The notes under the pieces were generated by a model. That model saw only the letters and a list, made by a program, of their open reading frames with translations. It was not told where the DNA came from and made no database searches. Made by a program: the position numbers and the translations under genes. From IMG/VR virus record IMGVR_UViG_3300009154_004099, positions 1 through 32,201 of that record: a DNA stretch of 32,201 nucleotides. One strand, given 5' to 3'. The DNA is from a virus. Shown one piece after another: positions 7,801 to 15,375 of this stretch (within the stretch, counting starts at the first letter, position 1; the number at the start of each line of letters is the position of its first letter).

Positions 7801-10648
7801 ATGTTGGGTATACCCAATTGCATTGACAACATATGGGGCTGTGATCGAGGCAAGGAGTGGCCCAGTCGGGCAAGATTGGGCGTGTGGTTTGCGTAATTCG
7901 GGAGGATTTAAAGCTGAGCTTTATCTTGGTAGTCCATATACTGCAAAAAATGTAATAGCATTAGGCGCTTGGACTCATGTTGCCTGGGTTAGAAATAGTG
8001 ACGGCGTACTATCTATGTTTGTTGACGGGGTGTTGGATACTAGCTGGACTAGGATATCTCGAGCAATTAATGCCAATGGTTTAACGCAACGTATCGGTGC
8101 ACTTACTGATGGCGGTGGATATTATACAAATGGATACATATCCAATCTTCGAGTAGTCAACGGTTCTGCAATATATACAGCAAATTTTATTCCTGAAACC
8201 ACACCATTAGCAGCAATACCAAACACAAGTCTATTATTAAAAATGAATCCACAAAGTATTGTTGATAGCTCTTTGAAAAATAATATTGGTACAATTGGTA
8301 ATGTTGTTTTATCAACTAGCAAAACTAAGTTTGGTAATGAATCAATGTATTTTGATGGGGCTGGCGATTATTTATTAATTGCTAATAGTCCATTGTTACA
8401 GTTTAATGGTGAAAACTATACTGTTGATTTTTGGGCATATCCAACAAATATATCTGTGATATCTGGAGTCATTGGTAAAGGAACAACCAGCACAGGTTGG
8501 GAAATATTTATCAATGCCTCGGGCTATTGGTCGATAGTTGACGGGTCTACATCTGTTACAGGAATAATCCCCGCCGTTCTGAACGAATGGCAGTATATTT
8601 CTTATGTTAGATCAAATTCTTTCTCTAGACTTTTTATTAATGGAATAGAGTCTTTGGGCAGAACCAACTCCAGCAACTACAGTCAAACTGATCAAATAGT
8701 GATTGGTGCTCGAAGGGATAAGACAAATTCATATTCTGGATATATCGATTCTTTACGTATTACTAAGGGAATGGCAAGATATACATATCAAGAAAAGTCA
8801 ATAGCTTTAAACAATACGCCGCCAACAGTTTCTAGTCTAGGTGCCAAGTCCTCAACAACTAGTCTATTATTACTAGCATCAAATGCTACAGTGATTGATT
8901 CTACAAATAAAAACGCATTCACTGTTGTTGGTAATGTATCAATCAGTTCAGATACATATAAATTTCAAACCAATAGTTTGCGTTTTGAAGGTACTGGCTA
9001 TATGTTCAATTCAAACTCAATAGATTTTTTAACTAATAATTTTACAGTTGAATTATGGATCAACGCTGACTCTTTTACTGCTAATCCAGTATTGGTTGAT
9101 TACAGACCTACAAACACAAAAGGTGATTATTTTACGCTTTTTTTGAGCTCAACAGGCCAACCAATTTATTTTAAAAATAACACAAATAGAATAACTGGTC
9201 CTATCTTATTGATTAACACTTGGTATCATATTGCAATATGTCGCATAGATGGCATTATCAAAATGTTTGTTAATGGCACTCAAGTAACAGCAACATATAG
9301 TGACACAGATTCATATGGATCCAATTCGCTAGCCCCGATTATTGGTGGAAGTTCATACGCTCCTGGATCAAATTTATTTGTTGGATATATTGATGAGTTA
9401 AGGATCACAGGTGCTGCAAGATATCCAACTTCTTTTGATATTTCTCTCGTAGGTAAAGATAGTCCTGGCTGGAATGTTGATAGTCAATGTATTGTTGTGC
9501 CAAATAGTTTTTCTGTTTTAGAGGGAAATACTGTAACATTCACAATCAAAACATTTAATGTTTTAAATGGAACTGTGCTTTATTGGTCAAATTTGGGAAC
9601 AACTACTGCTGATAGATTTACTGATTTTGAAAATTCTGGCACAGTGACAATCGTTGACAATATTGGTATCATATCTAGAACAATATATTGGAATAATGTT
9701 GTTGATGGGATAACCACCCTGGGAATAAAAGTATCTGATGGTCTTGGCACAGTATTTGGTCAATCTGCATTGATAGAAGTCTCAGATAATACAACTAGTT
9801 TAGTTAAATTAGACTATTTGATTGTGGCAGGCGGTGGTGGTGGTGGTGTGGGTGGTGGAGGTGGTGCTGGTGGCCTGTTATACAGATCATCAGCAATTTT
9901 TACTTCAGCCACAACTTATACGGTGACTATTGGGGCAGGCGGCATAGGCACATTATATAGTACCAACGGTAAAAACTCTAGTATCATTGGAGGGGATAAA
10001 GAATTGATTGCTGTTGGTGGTGGTGCAGGAGCAACGAGAGATTTTACTCAGCCAGGTGCTGGTGCTAGTGGTACTGGTTATCGAGGCGCTACAGGTGGAA
10101 GTGGCGGTGGCGGTGGTGGTAACTATGCATCAAATGATGGTGGAAATGCTGGTGGTAAAGGCATTGCGTTTCAAGGGGGTGACGGTGGAACAGCGCCCGG
10201 GGCTAGCGGTACTCCGAGTTGTGGGGGCGGCGGCGCAGGTGCATCAGCAGCTAGTGGCGGGGTCTCGCAAGGTGGCATTGGATTATCAGATAGTCAAGTT
10301 GGTGGAATATTGTCAGATGCCAACATAGGTGTGATTGTTTCTGGAATAAGGTATATTGCAGGCGGCGGCGGTGGTGGTTCATATAATGTAGGTTATGCTG
10401 CCGGTGGTTCTGGTGGTGGCGGAATAGGTGCAGCCGCTGGTGGAACACCGACAGCCGGTCTAGCTAACACTGGTGGTGGGGGTGGTGGCAAAAGTGCAGA
10501 TAATGGGGGAGCAGCTGGCGGGTCAGGGATTGTAGTTATAAGATGTCCAATATCTACAATAATATCAGTAACTGGGGACCCACAAATAGTTAATGGTGAT
10601 GGTTATAAGACATATACTTGGACAAGCTCTGGGTCATTCACTCTTTAA
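4865..10648 (+). CDS. Giant LamG-array / glycine-rich tail fibre-like adhesin 2
   Basis: A complete 1927-residue protein. An in-frame TAG lies just upstream and the ATG at 4865 is the first start after it; no strong ribosome site is visible. Only about 35 residues precede the first domain. Seven LamG domains follow, with hallmark W-x-(H/Y)-I/V strands near residues 156, 375, 593, 818, 1036, 1242 and 1453. An Ig-like domain covers about 1543-1645 and a glycine-rich domain about 1650-1895 (YLIVAGGGGGG to GGSGIVVIR), with a terminal aromatic strand (SSGSFTL). The domain order and both ends of the Gly-rich domain match fibre 1, so the two are paralogues. LamG 1 and 7 are closest by eye to LamG 4 and 5 of fibre 1 (shared FTVELW, YFTLW, TW.H, G.Y.(D/N).(L/F)R). 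A carbohydrate- or receptor-binding fibre is most likely. I see no T4 long-tail-fibre N-terminal attachment sequence. Confidence 0.82.
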   Translation: MLIAQTLATSVGRNPQISTTISSILDIYKSNTAFALDGQSIDAIDLITKNSLAIVGNAENMISTLKYKYDSNSLYFDGDTYITVTNNTGLALGIDDFTVELWIYPTSFKNSQALIDFRPPNINGAYFTLWVNTSGQPYYYVASATRITGSAMVLNTWNHISICRSRTNTRMFLNGEQTGSTFGDGTTYRISTNRPMIGAGGFESGTAGKFTGYINELRITTGVARYTSRFIPASIVDASDPYWDSTYINLKGGSNIPNSNSVTDSSAKATQITSNTPQGTFTPFLGSGHYSVYFDGSGDYLTSTNSIAFGTGDFTIEFWVYPTRSPDADWTTLVSIGNNVGGQEIRISQNINGGGFGILIPGNYHKGYGTLELNRWHHIALIRNGGVVVFYRNGILVDSTLNATFNFNPSINSTRIGMSPYGAQDGYFKGYISNLRITKSVVYDTREIINFPVPTDPLSIVPNTQLLTCYDNNFINSALDYLENLNISGNVKISTWTPFSHPYSVSKMAGSYYINGSSIVATPQADYLIGLQDFTFECWVYPLATGTFNLVDNRPLNTNGIYFVLTYTTGTNISLYVDSTTQFSSGSGPKLNSWNHIAYVKKSGQATIFLNGNAVVVGEDKFNYLDSNWSFGYAAFNSDALNAYITGIRVVNDAIYQFGLPIDTQSEPTLTNDPKSNSVVLLLNGNSSQLTNSFVDSSPNNFSISVVGDPVPSPGTFSPFVNNIGYYSVYFDGSGDYLFASPDPVFSFELEDFTVECWIYIPQIPNNNYGKMIVDARPWSTNGAYWLLGLTPSGIVRFSQGSNAVGLDSSYAVPISQWVHIAVTRSSTNIYMFINGDVVNSATGAAANILSSGLRIGVNSFVGNAPDTYFSGYISNFRIIKGTAIYVSKFTPSTTPLLDVSGTSILACQSNKFKDSSINQFLIDVNGNPKILTFFPFLITEELYSISIVGGSTYFTNNSYLTLSAKDALSFGTSAFTIECWVYPIALTTYGAVIEARSGPVGQDWACGLRNSGGFKAELYLGSPYTAKNVIALGAWTHVAWVRNSDGVLSMFVDGVLDTSWTRISRAINANGLTQRIGALTDGGGYYTNGYISNLRVVNGSAIYTANFIPETTPLAAIPNTSLLLKMNPQSIVDSSLKNNIGTIGNVVLSTSKTKFGNESMYFDGAGDYLLIANSPLLQFNGENYTVDFWAYPTNISVISGVIGKGTTSTGWEIFINASGYWSIVDGSTSVTGIIPAVLNEWQYISYVRSNSFSRLFINGIESLGRTNSSNYSQTDQIVIGARRDKTNSYSGYIDSLRITKGMARYTYQEKSIALNNTPPTVSSLGAKSSTTSLLLLASNATVIDSTNKNAFTVVGNVSISSDTYKFQTNSLRFEGTGYMFNSNSIDFLTNNFTVELWINADSFTANPVLVDYRPTNTKGDYFTLFLSSTGQPIYFKNNTNRITGPILLINTWYHIAICRIDGIIKMFVNGTQVTATYSDTDSYGSNSLAPIIGGSSYAPGSNLFVGYIDELRITGAARYPTSFDISLVGKDSPGWNVDSQCIVVPNSFSVLEGNTVTFTIKTFNVLNGTVLYWSNLGTTTADRFTDFENSGTVTIVDNIGIISRTIYWNNVVDGITTLGIKVSDGLGTVFGQSALIEVSDNTTSLVKLDYLIVAGGGGGGVGGGGGAGGLLYRSSAIFTSATTYTVTIGAGGIGTLYSTNGKNSSIIGGDKELIAVGGGAGATRDFTQPGAGASGTGYRGATGGSGGGGGGNYASNDGGNAGGKGIAFQGGDGGTAPGASGTPSCGGGGAGASAASGGVSQGGIGLSDSQVGGILSDANIGVIVSGIRYIAGGGGGGSYNVGYAAGGSGGGGIGAAAGGTPTAGLANTGGGGGGKSADNGGAAGGSGIVVIRCPISTIISVTGDPQIVNGDGYKTYTWTSSGSFTL

Positions 10649-10656
10649 ATACTCAA

Positions 10657-10680
10657 TTTGGCAATTTATTTTGCGCCAAA
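10657..10680 (+). terminator. Possible weak stem-loop after fibre 2
   Basis: TTTGGC (10657-10662) can pair with GCCAAA (10675-10680) nine bases after the fibre 2 stop codon. The loop is 12 nt and no U-tract follows, so termination here would be weak. It is the only candidate before the next promoter. Confidence 0.25.
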
Positions 10681-10724
10681 ATATCTGCTTAATTAAATAA
10701 CTTTGATATTTGAAGTCAAATTAG

Positions 10725-10753
10725 TTGACAAAAATGCATCAAATTTGTTAATA
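10725..10753 (+). promoter_or_regulatory. Putative host sigma70-type promoter of the glycosyltransferase gene
   Basis: A perfect -35 (TTGACA, 10725-10730) is followed after 17 nt by TTAATA. An alternative reading is 18 nt followed by TAATAT with an upstream TG, resembling an extended -10. Transcription would start near 10760 and give a leader of about 20 nt before the ATG at 10780. The -35 is strong and the -10 is imperfect (4 of 6 for the second reading). Confidence 0.5.
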
Positions 10754-10764
10754 TTTGTGATATT

Positions 10765-10771
10765 CTAAATA
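10765..10771 (+). promoter_or_regulatory. Late-promoter-like CTAAATA abutting the glycosyltransferase start codon
   Basis: CTAAATA ends 8 nt before the ATG at 10780. If it works as a T4-type late promoter, initiation about 6 nt downstream of the element would leave a leader of only about 3 nt. No Shine-Dalgarno is present. It may instead be chance in AT-rich DNA, with the sigma70-like promoter upstream doing the work. Confidence 0.35.
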
Positions 10772-10779
10772 AATTCAAC

Positions 10780-13700
10780 ATGTTCAATAATTCTCTCAAC
10801 ATAGCTATTATCGATATAATTGGTATTCCTTATGACGGCACTACCGTTTTTAATCAAGGGTTAGGTGGCAGTGAAAGTGCAGTCACTCTAATGAGTCGCG
10901 AATTGGTAGCTTTAGGCCATTCCGTAACAGTTTTTAACAATTGCAATACAGACCATGCCCGTCCAGGAACTTATGAAAATGTTGTTTATAGATCCTTGGC
11001 TGATCTAGCATTGCCCGAAATTGATGCACAATTTAATGTTGTTATAAGTTCCAGGACAGTTATCCCTTTTGTTCATCCCAATGACTATGCTAGATTGGGT
11101 GACAATAGAGCATGGGCTTATCAAGCAATGAATTTGTATGATAGAATCTTAGCTCCGGCAAGTTTAAGAATATTGTGGATGCATGATACATTTTGTCTGG
11201 GCGATTTGTTAATTGAGGAATTGGCAGTGTCTAATAGGATCACCGATATCTTCACATTAACTGATTGGCATACTACATATATTACGAATTGTGATCACGG
11301 CCGCCGAAGAAATTTTGAAGTTCTAAAACGCAAAATTTTTATAACAAGAAACGGTGCTAACAGCTATATCCCAGAAGTTGATATTGCTGCTAAAGATCCT
11401 AATCTTTATGTTTATAATGCTAGTGTGACTAAAGGGATGATACCTTTGGTAAAACATATTTGGCCAAGAGTAAAACAGCAAATACCACAAGCACAATTAA
11501 AAATCATTGGCGGCTATTATAGATTTAGTCAAAATGAGGAACCAGATCAACAGGAAAAAGATTGGCGAATTATGGCCAATGACCCTGTCAACGCTCGATT
11601 GGGTATTGAGTTTACTGGTGTGATCCCTCAAAAAGATATCGCTGGTATTTTGGCAAAATCCAGTTTTATGATTTACCCGTGTTCTTTTCCTGAAACATTT
11701 GGTATCAGTACATTAGAAAGTCTACTTTATAATACACCTAGTATTACTTGTAGATTTGGTGGATTGGAAGAAGTTGCTTTAGAGGGCGCTTGTTATTTGA
11801 TAGATTACGCTGTTGAACCTAATAGCCTTTTTCCCAATATTGATACCCCAAGTCAAATTGACAGATTTGTTGATGTGGTAGTTGCTGCACATCATAATAG
11901 ATATCTACACCAACAAAAACAATATTATTGTAACATTGTAAAACCATATGCTGGTTGGAATACTGTTGCATTGCAATGGCATCAACATTTATTACATAAA
12001 ACTGAAAAATATTTGTCTGTGGATCAATATAGGCAAGTTGATAAAATCAACAAAGCCGTGCATAAAATTTGGAATAGAAGGACACATAACACTGTGGAAT
12101 TAGTTAACTATAAATCAAACGTTGAACAAGAAATTGTAATTGTAAGTCCATTTTATAATTGCGCACAATATATTAGTCGTTGCATTGAATCAGTAGCTGC
12201 TCAAGATTATTTTAATTATCATCATATTTTAATTGATGATTGTTCAACTGACGAAACTTATGAAACTGCAAAAGCGACAATAAATGCTTTGCCACAAAAT
12301 CTTATCAGTAAATTCACTCTTATTAAAAATGCAGAGAGAGTGGGTGCTGTGAAAAATCAAATCAGTACTATTAAAAAAATAATTAATCGAGACGCCATCA
12401 TAATGTTATTAGATGGAGATGATTCGTTAGTAAATGACAATACCATTTTTAATTATTATAATAATGTTTATGATGGTACTACGGAATTTGCATATGGTAG
12501 CTGCTGGAGTATGGTAGACAACATACCATTAATAAGCCAACCTTATCCAGAATCGGTTAAGAAAAACAAGTCTTATAGACAGCATCATTTTAACTGGATT
12601 TTGCCATATACCCATTTAAGGACATTTAAACGATTTTTATTGAATTCTATCGATGAAAGTCAATTTAAAGATGCAAACGGCGAATGGTATCGTGCTGGTG
12701 GTGATGGGGCTGTTTTTTATGCCTTTCTTGAGGAAGCCGATCCCAACAAAGTTAAATGTCTGCAACAAATAGTCTACAATTATAATGATATAAACCCATT
12801 AAATGATTACAAAGTCAATGGTGAAGAACAGAATAGAACAGCAAGAGCCATCATAGGAAAAAACATGTCAAAAACATTAGAAAAATATTCAGTCATCATC
12901 CCCACAATGTGGAGAGCCAATGAAGTGTTAATACCGTTTTTGTATAAATTATGTGCATGTGAGTCTGTTGGTGAAATCATTATTGTCAATAATGATGTGA
13001 GTAAGACCCCAAATCTCGAATATAATTCAAAGTTAAAGTTATTTAATTTTGACACAAATATATATGTAAATCCTGCTTGGAATTTTGGGGTCACTATTAG
13101 TCAATTTGATAGATTGTGTATAGCCAATGACGACATATCGTTTGATACGCAAGTATTTGATATATTACAAGATCAGTTGTCCGAATCAAATGGCGTATTT
13201 GGTCTTTGTCCTGGTGACCCTATTTTTAACCAACCTCCGGTGACCACAAAAACTATTGACATAATTCCATGGACTGGGCAAAACACTCATGGGTTTGGGT
13301 GTTTGATGTTTGTGCATAAAAAAAGTTGGTATAAAATACCTGTTGGCTTAGACATATATTATGGAGACAATTACATTTTTGACAAACAGTTAGCAAGTGG
13401 TAAAACCAACTATCTTATCACAAATATGGATTTTTATACTCCTTTTGCTTCCACAACCAAAGACCCATCTATTACAAAAAGTTTTTTAGAAAAAGAATCT
13501 TTGCTTTATCAAGAAATTAGAAATAATATGGAAAAGTTAGTAACGGATAATCCTATTAATAATCAACAGTTGACCACCATAGCTAATTTAGTTGATGATA
13601 AAAAACATATTGATGTTTTAGAAACTACTAAAGATACTACTGTCAAAAAAAGAATTTTAATTGCAATACCTACGGCAAGAAATATTGAACCAGAAACATT

Positions 13701-14952
13701 TAAAAGTATATATGATTTAAAAATACCTGATGGATATGATGTTAATTTTCAATACTTTTTTGGTTACAATATTGATCAAATTAGAAATCTAATTGCTGAC
13801 TGGGTGGTTAAGGGCTATGACTATTTGTTTAGTGTGGATAGTGATATTAGTTTTGACTCAGACACATTAGAAAAGTTATTAAACCATAACGTTGATGTGG
13901 TGTCTGGTCTATATATTCAAAGGAAGCCAGGGCAACATGTATTAGAAGTATATGAGCATAATGGATATGGTGGTGTGAGTAATATTCCCTATGGAAAAAT
14001 TAAAGATCGAGGATTAGTGGAAATTGCCAGTTGTGGTTTTGGGTGTGTTTTAGTAAAAGCGCAAGTGGTAAAATCTATTGGATATCCGCAGTTTGAATAT
14101 CATAGCGCAATCGATCATACAAATACAGTATCGGAGGATGTGGATTTTTGTAGGAAAGCTTTGGAAAAAGGTTTTAGGATTTGGGCAGACACCACCATAC
14201 AATGTAGACATACTGGTAGTTTTACTTTTAATATTGATAATACCATTCCGGCACTGGATGATTCAAAAAAAAAGGATAATGACTTTAGTGACAGATTGAG
14301 AGAATTGGGAAATCAAAGATTGCTGCCAAAGGCAACAGTTGATTATTTGACTTTATTACGTGATAATAATGTGTCGCCAAAAGTAATTTATGATATTGGG
14401 GCATGTGTATTGCATTGGACTAACGAAGCGGAGAAGATTTGGCCAAACGCGGAATATGTTATGTTCGAAGCAATGAAAGAAACAGAATTTCTATACAAAG
14501 AACGTGGCTTTAAATATAATGTTGGTCCACTAAGTGATGTTTCTGGAAAACTTATTGATTTTTATCAAAACACATATCATCCAGGTGGGAACAGCTATTA
14601 TATTGAAAATCCATTAGTCAATCCAGAAGCTCCGGAATATTTCAATGAAAGTCATAAAAGACAATTAGTAACTGTGGCATTAGATGATGTAGTAAAGGAT
14701 CGTGGGTTTCCATTGCCAGATTTTATTAAAATGGATGTTCAGGGTGCAGAGTTAGATATCTTAAAAGGCGCCACTGAAACATTAAAATCTGTAACGCATG
14801 TGATCTTAGAATTACAATGTGTTGAATATAATACAGGCGCACCGCAACGTGATGAAGTTATTGCTTATATGAGTGATTTAGGGTTTGAACTCATATGTCA
14901 ATTTACAAATGCAGGTCCTGACGGTGATTATCATTTCATGAGACGATTATGA
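10780..14952 (+). CDS. Five-domain glycosyltransferase (GT4-like, GT2, two further GT-A domains) fused to FkbM methyltransferase
   Basis: A 1390-residue cytoplasmic enzyme with five readable modules. Residues 1 to about 410 form a GT-B fold GT4-type transferase (N-terminal GGSESAV loop; E-x7-E at E305/E313 in PETFGISTLE). Residues about 450-690 form a GT2 domain with DDCSTD (486-491) and DGDDS (545-549). Residues about 700-900 form a divergent GT-A domain (VIIPT near 705, NDD at 783-785). Residues about 955-1150 form a second divergent GT-A domain with D1020-S-D1022, SEDVDF (1118-1123) and CRHTG (1142-1146). Residues about 1185-1390 form an FkbM-type SAM methyltransferase (YDIG at 1204-1207, E1230, KMDVQGAEL near 1317-1325). 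The motifs suggest all five may be active. It probably builds and methyl-caps a short glycan, but the acceptor (virion fibre, host surface or other) is unknown. It lies directly behind the fibre genes, and its stop abuts the convergent NUDIX stop. Confidence 0.85.
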   Translation: MFNNSLNIAIIDIIGIPYDGTTVFNQGLGGSESAVTLMSRELVALGHSVTVFNNCNTDHARPGTYENVVYRSLADLALPEIDAQFNVVISSRTVIPFVHPNDYARLGDNRAWAYQAMNLYDRILAPASLRILWMHDTFCLGDLLIEELAVSNRITDIFTLTDWHTTYITNCDHGRRRNFEVLKRKIFITRNGANSYIPEVDIAAKDPNLYVYNASVTKGMIPLVKHIWPRVKQQIPQAQLKIIGGYYRFSQNEEPDQQEKDWRIMANDPVNARLGIEFTGVIPQKDIAGILAKSSFMIYPCSFPETFGISTLESLLYNTPSITCRFGGLEEVALEGACYLIDYAVEPNSLFPNIDTPSQIDRFVDVVVAAHHNRYLHQQKQYYCNIVKPYAGWNTVALQWHQHLLHKTEKYLSVDQYRQVDKINKAVHKIWNRRTHNTVELVNYKSNVEQEIVIVSPFYNCAQYISRCIESVAAQDYFNYHHILIDDCSTDETYETAKATINALPQNLISKFTLIKNAERVGAVKNQISTIKKIINRDAIIMLLDGDDSLVNDNTIFNYYNNVYDGTTEFAYGSCWSMVDNIPLISQPYPESVKKNKSYRQHHFNWILPYTHLRTFKRFLLNSIDESQFKDANGEWYRAGGDGAVFYAFLEEADPNKVKCLQQIVYNYNDINPLNDYKVNGEEQNRTARAIIGKNMSKTLEKYSVIIPTMWRANEVLIPFLYKLCACESVGEIIIVNNDVSKTPNLEYNSKLKLFNFDTNIYVNPAWNFGVTISQFDRLCIANDDISFDTQVFDILQDQLSESNGVFGLCPGDPIFNQPPVTTKTIDIIPWTGQNTHGFGCLMFVHKKSWYKIPVGLDIYYGDNYIFDKQLASGKTNYLITNMDFYTPFASTTKDPSITKSFLEKESLLYQEIRNNMEKLVTDNPINNQQLTTIANLVDDKKHIDVLETTKDTTVKKRILIAIPTARNIEPETFKSIYDLKIPDGYDVNFQYFFGYNIDQIRNLIADWVVKGYDYLFSVDSDISFDSDTLEKLLNHNVDVVSGLYIQRKPGQHVLEVYEHNGYGGVSNIPYGKIKDRGLVEIASCGFGCVLVKAQVVKSIGYPQFEYHSAIDHTNTVSEDVDFCRKALEKGFRIWADTTIQCRHTGSFTFNIDNTIPALDDSKKKDNDFSDRLRELGNQRLLPKATVDYLTLLRDNNVSPKVIYDIGACVLHWTNEAEKIWPNAEYVMFEAMKETEFLYKERGFKYNVGPLSDVSGKLIDFYQNTYHPGGNSYYIENPLVNPEAPEYFNESHKRQLVTVALDDVVKDRGFPLPDFIKMDVQGAELDILKGATETLKSVTHVILELQCVEYNTGAPQRDEVIAYMSDLGFELICQFTNAGPDGDYHFMRRL

Positions 14953-15375
14953 TCACAAATTCAATGATGAAACGGTGGTTTTGAGTTTTTGAGTTAGTTC
15001 GGAAAACTTAATAGTTCTCCAAACACCTGGATGTAATGGTTTGGGATAGTCTTCAATCGGAAGCCAAGCATATCCTCTATGCTCGTTGTTGAGTTCTGGC
15101 ACAAATTCTTCTTCTACCACTATTAAGAATGTGTGATAGGTAAATTTTTTATTTGAACTCACAAATGTTTCTATGGGTATCAGTGTACAATTGTTAATAA
15201 CACCGCCTAGTTCTTCCTGTATTTCTCTGTGTAGAGCAACATCGACAGATTCTGCTATCTCTACTTTGCCGCCAACTAATCCCCAAGTTCCAGAATATTT
15301 TTGTCCATTCCTTAAAAGAAATAAAAATCTATGAGTTTTGGAACAATAAATCAATGCACCTGTTCCTAAGGTCAT
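14953..15375 (-). CDS. NUDIX hydrolase
   Basis: About 140 residues with a near-perfect Nudix box, G-x5-E-x7-R-E-x2-E-E-x-G, at residues 41-62 when counted from the upstream ATG at 15390 (GGKVEIAE...HREIQEELG). Only the final hydrophobic position is replaced by Gly. This Mg-dependent family cleaves nucleoside diphosphate-linked compounds such as (d)NTPs, ADP-ribose or dinucleoside polyphosphates; the substrate cannot be read here. I prefer the start at 15375: its ATG overlaps the gp15 stop (ATGA) and has GGAG 9 nt upstream, whereas the ATG at 15390 has no nearby Shine-Dalgarno and would overlap gp15 by 19 nt. It is the last gene of the minus-strand gp14-gp15 operon and is probably translationally coupled. 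The stop abuts that of the glycosyltransferase. Confidence 0.88.
   Translation of the reverse strand: MTLGTGALIYCSKTHRFLFLLRNGQKYSGTWGLVGGKVEIAESVDVALHREIQEELGGVINNCTLIPIETFVSSNKKFTYHTFLIVVEEEFVPELNNEHRGYAWLPIEDYPKPLHPGVWRTIKFSELTQKLKTTVSSLNL

Noticed and set aside
10008-10448. Open frames on both strands in the second glycine-rich region
   Set aside because: Same Gly-codon artefact inside the clearly coding frame of fibre 2.
12807-13094. Minus-strand 95-codon frame within the glycosyltransferase
   Set aside because: Lies wholly inside a motif-rich coding region with no own signals.
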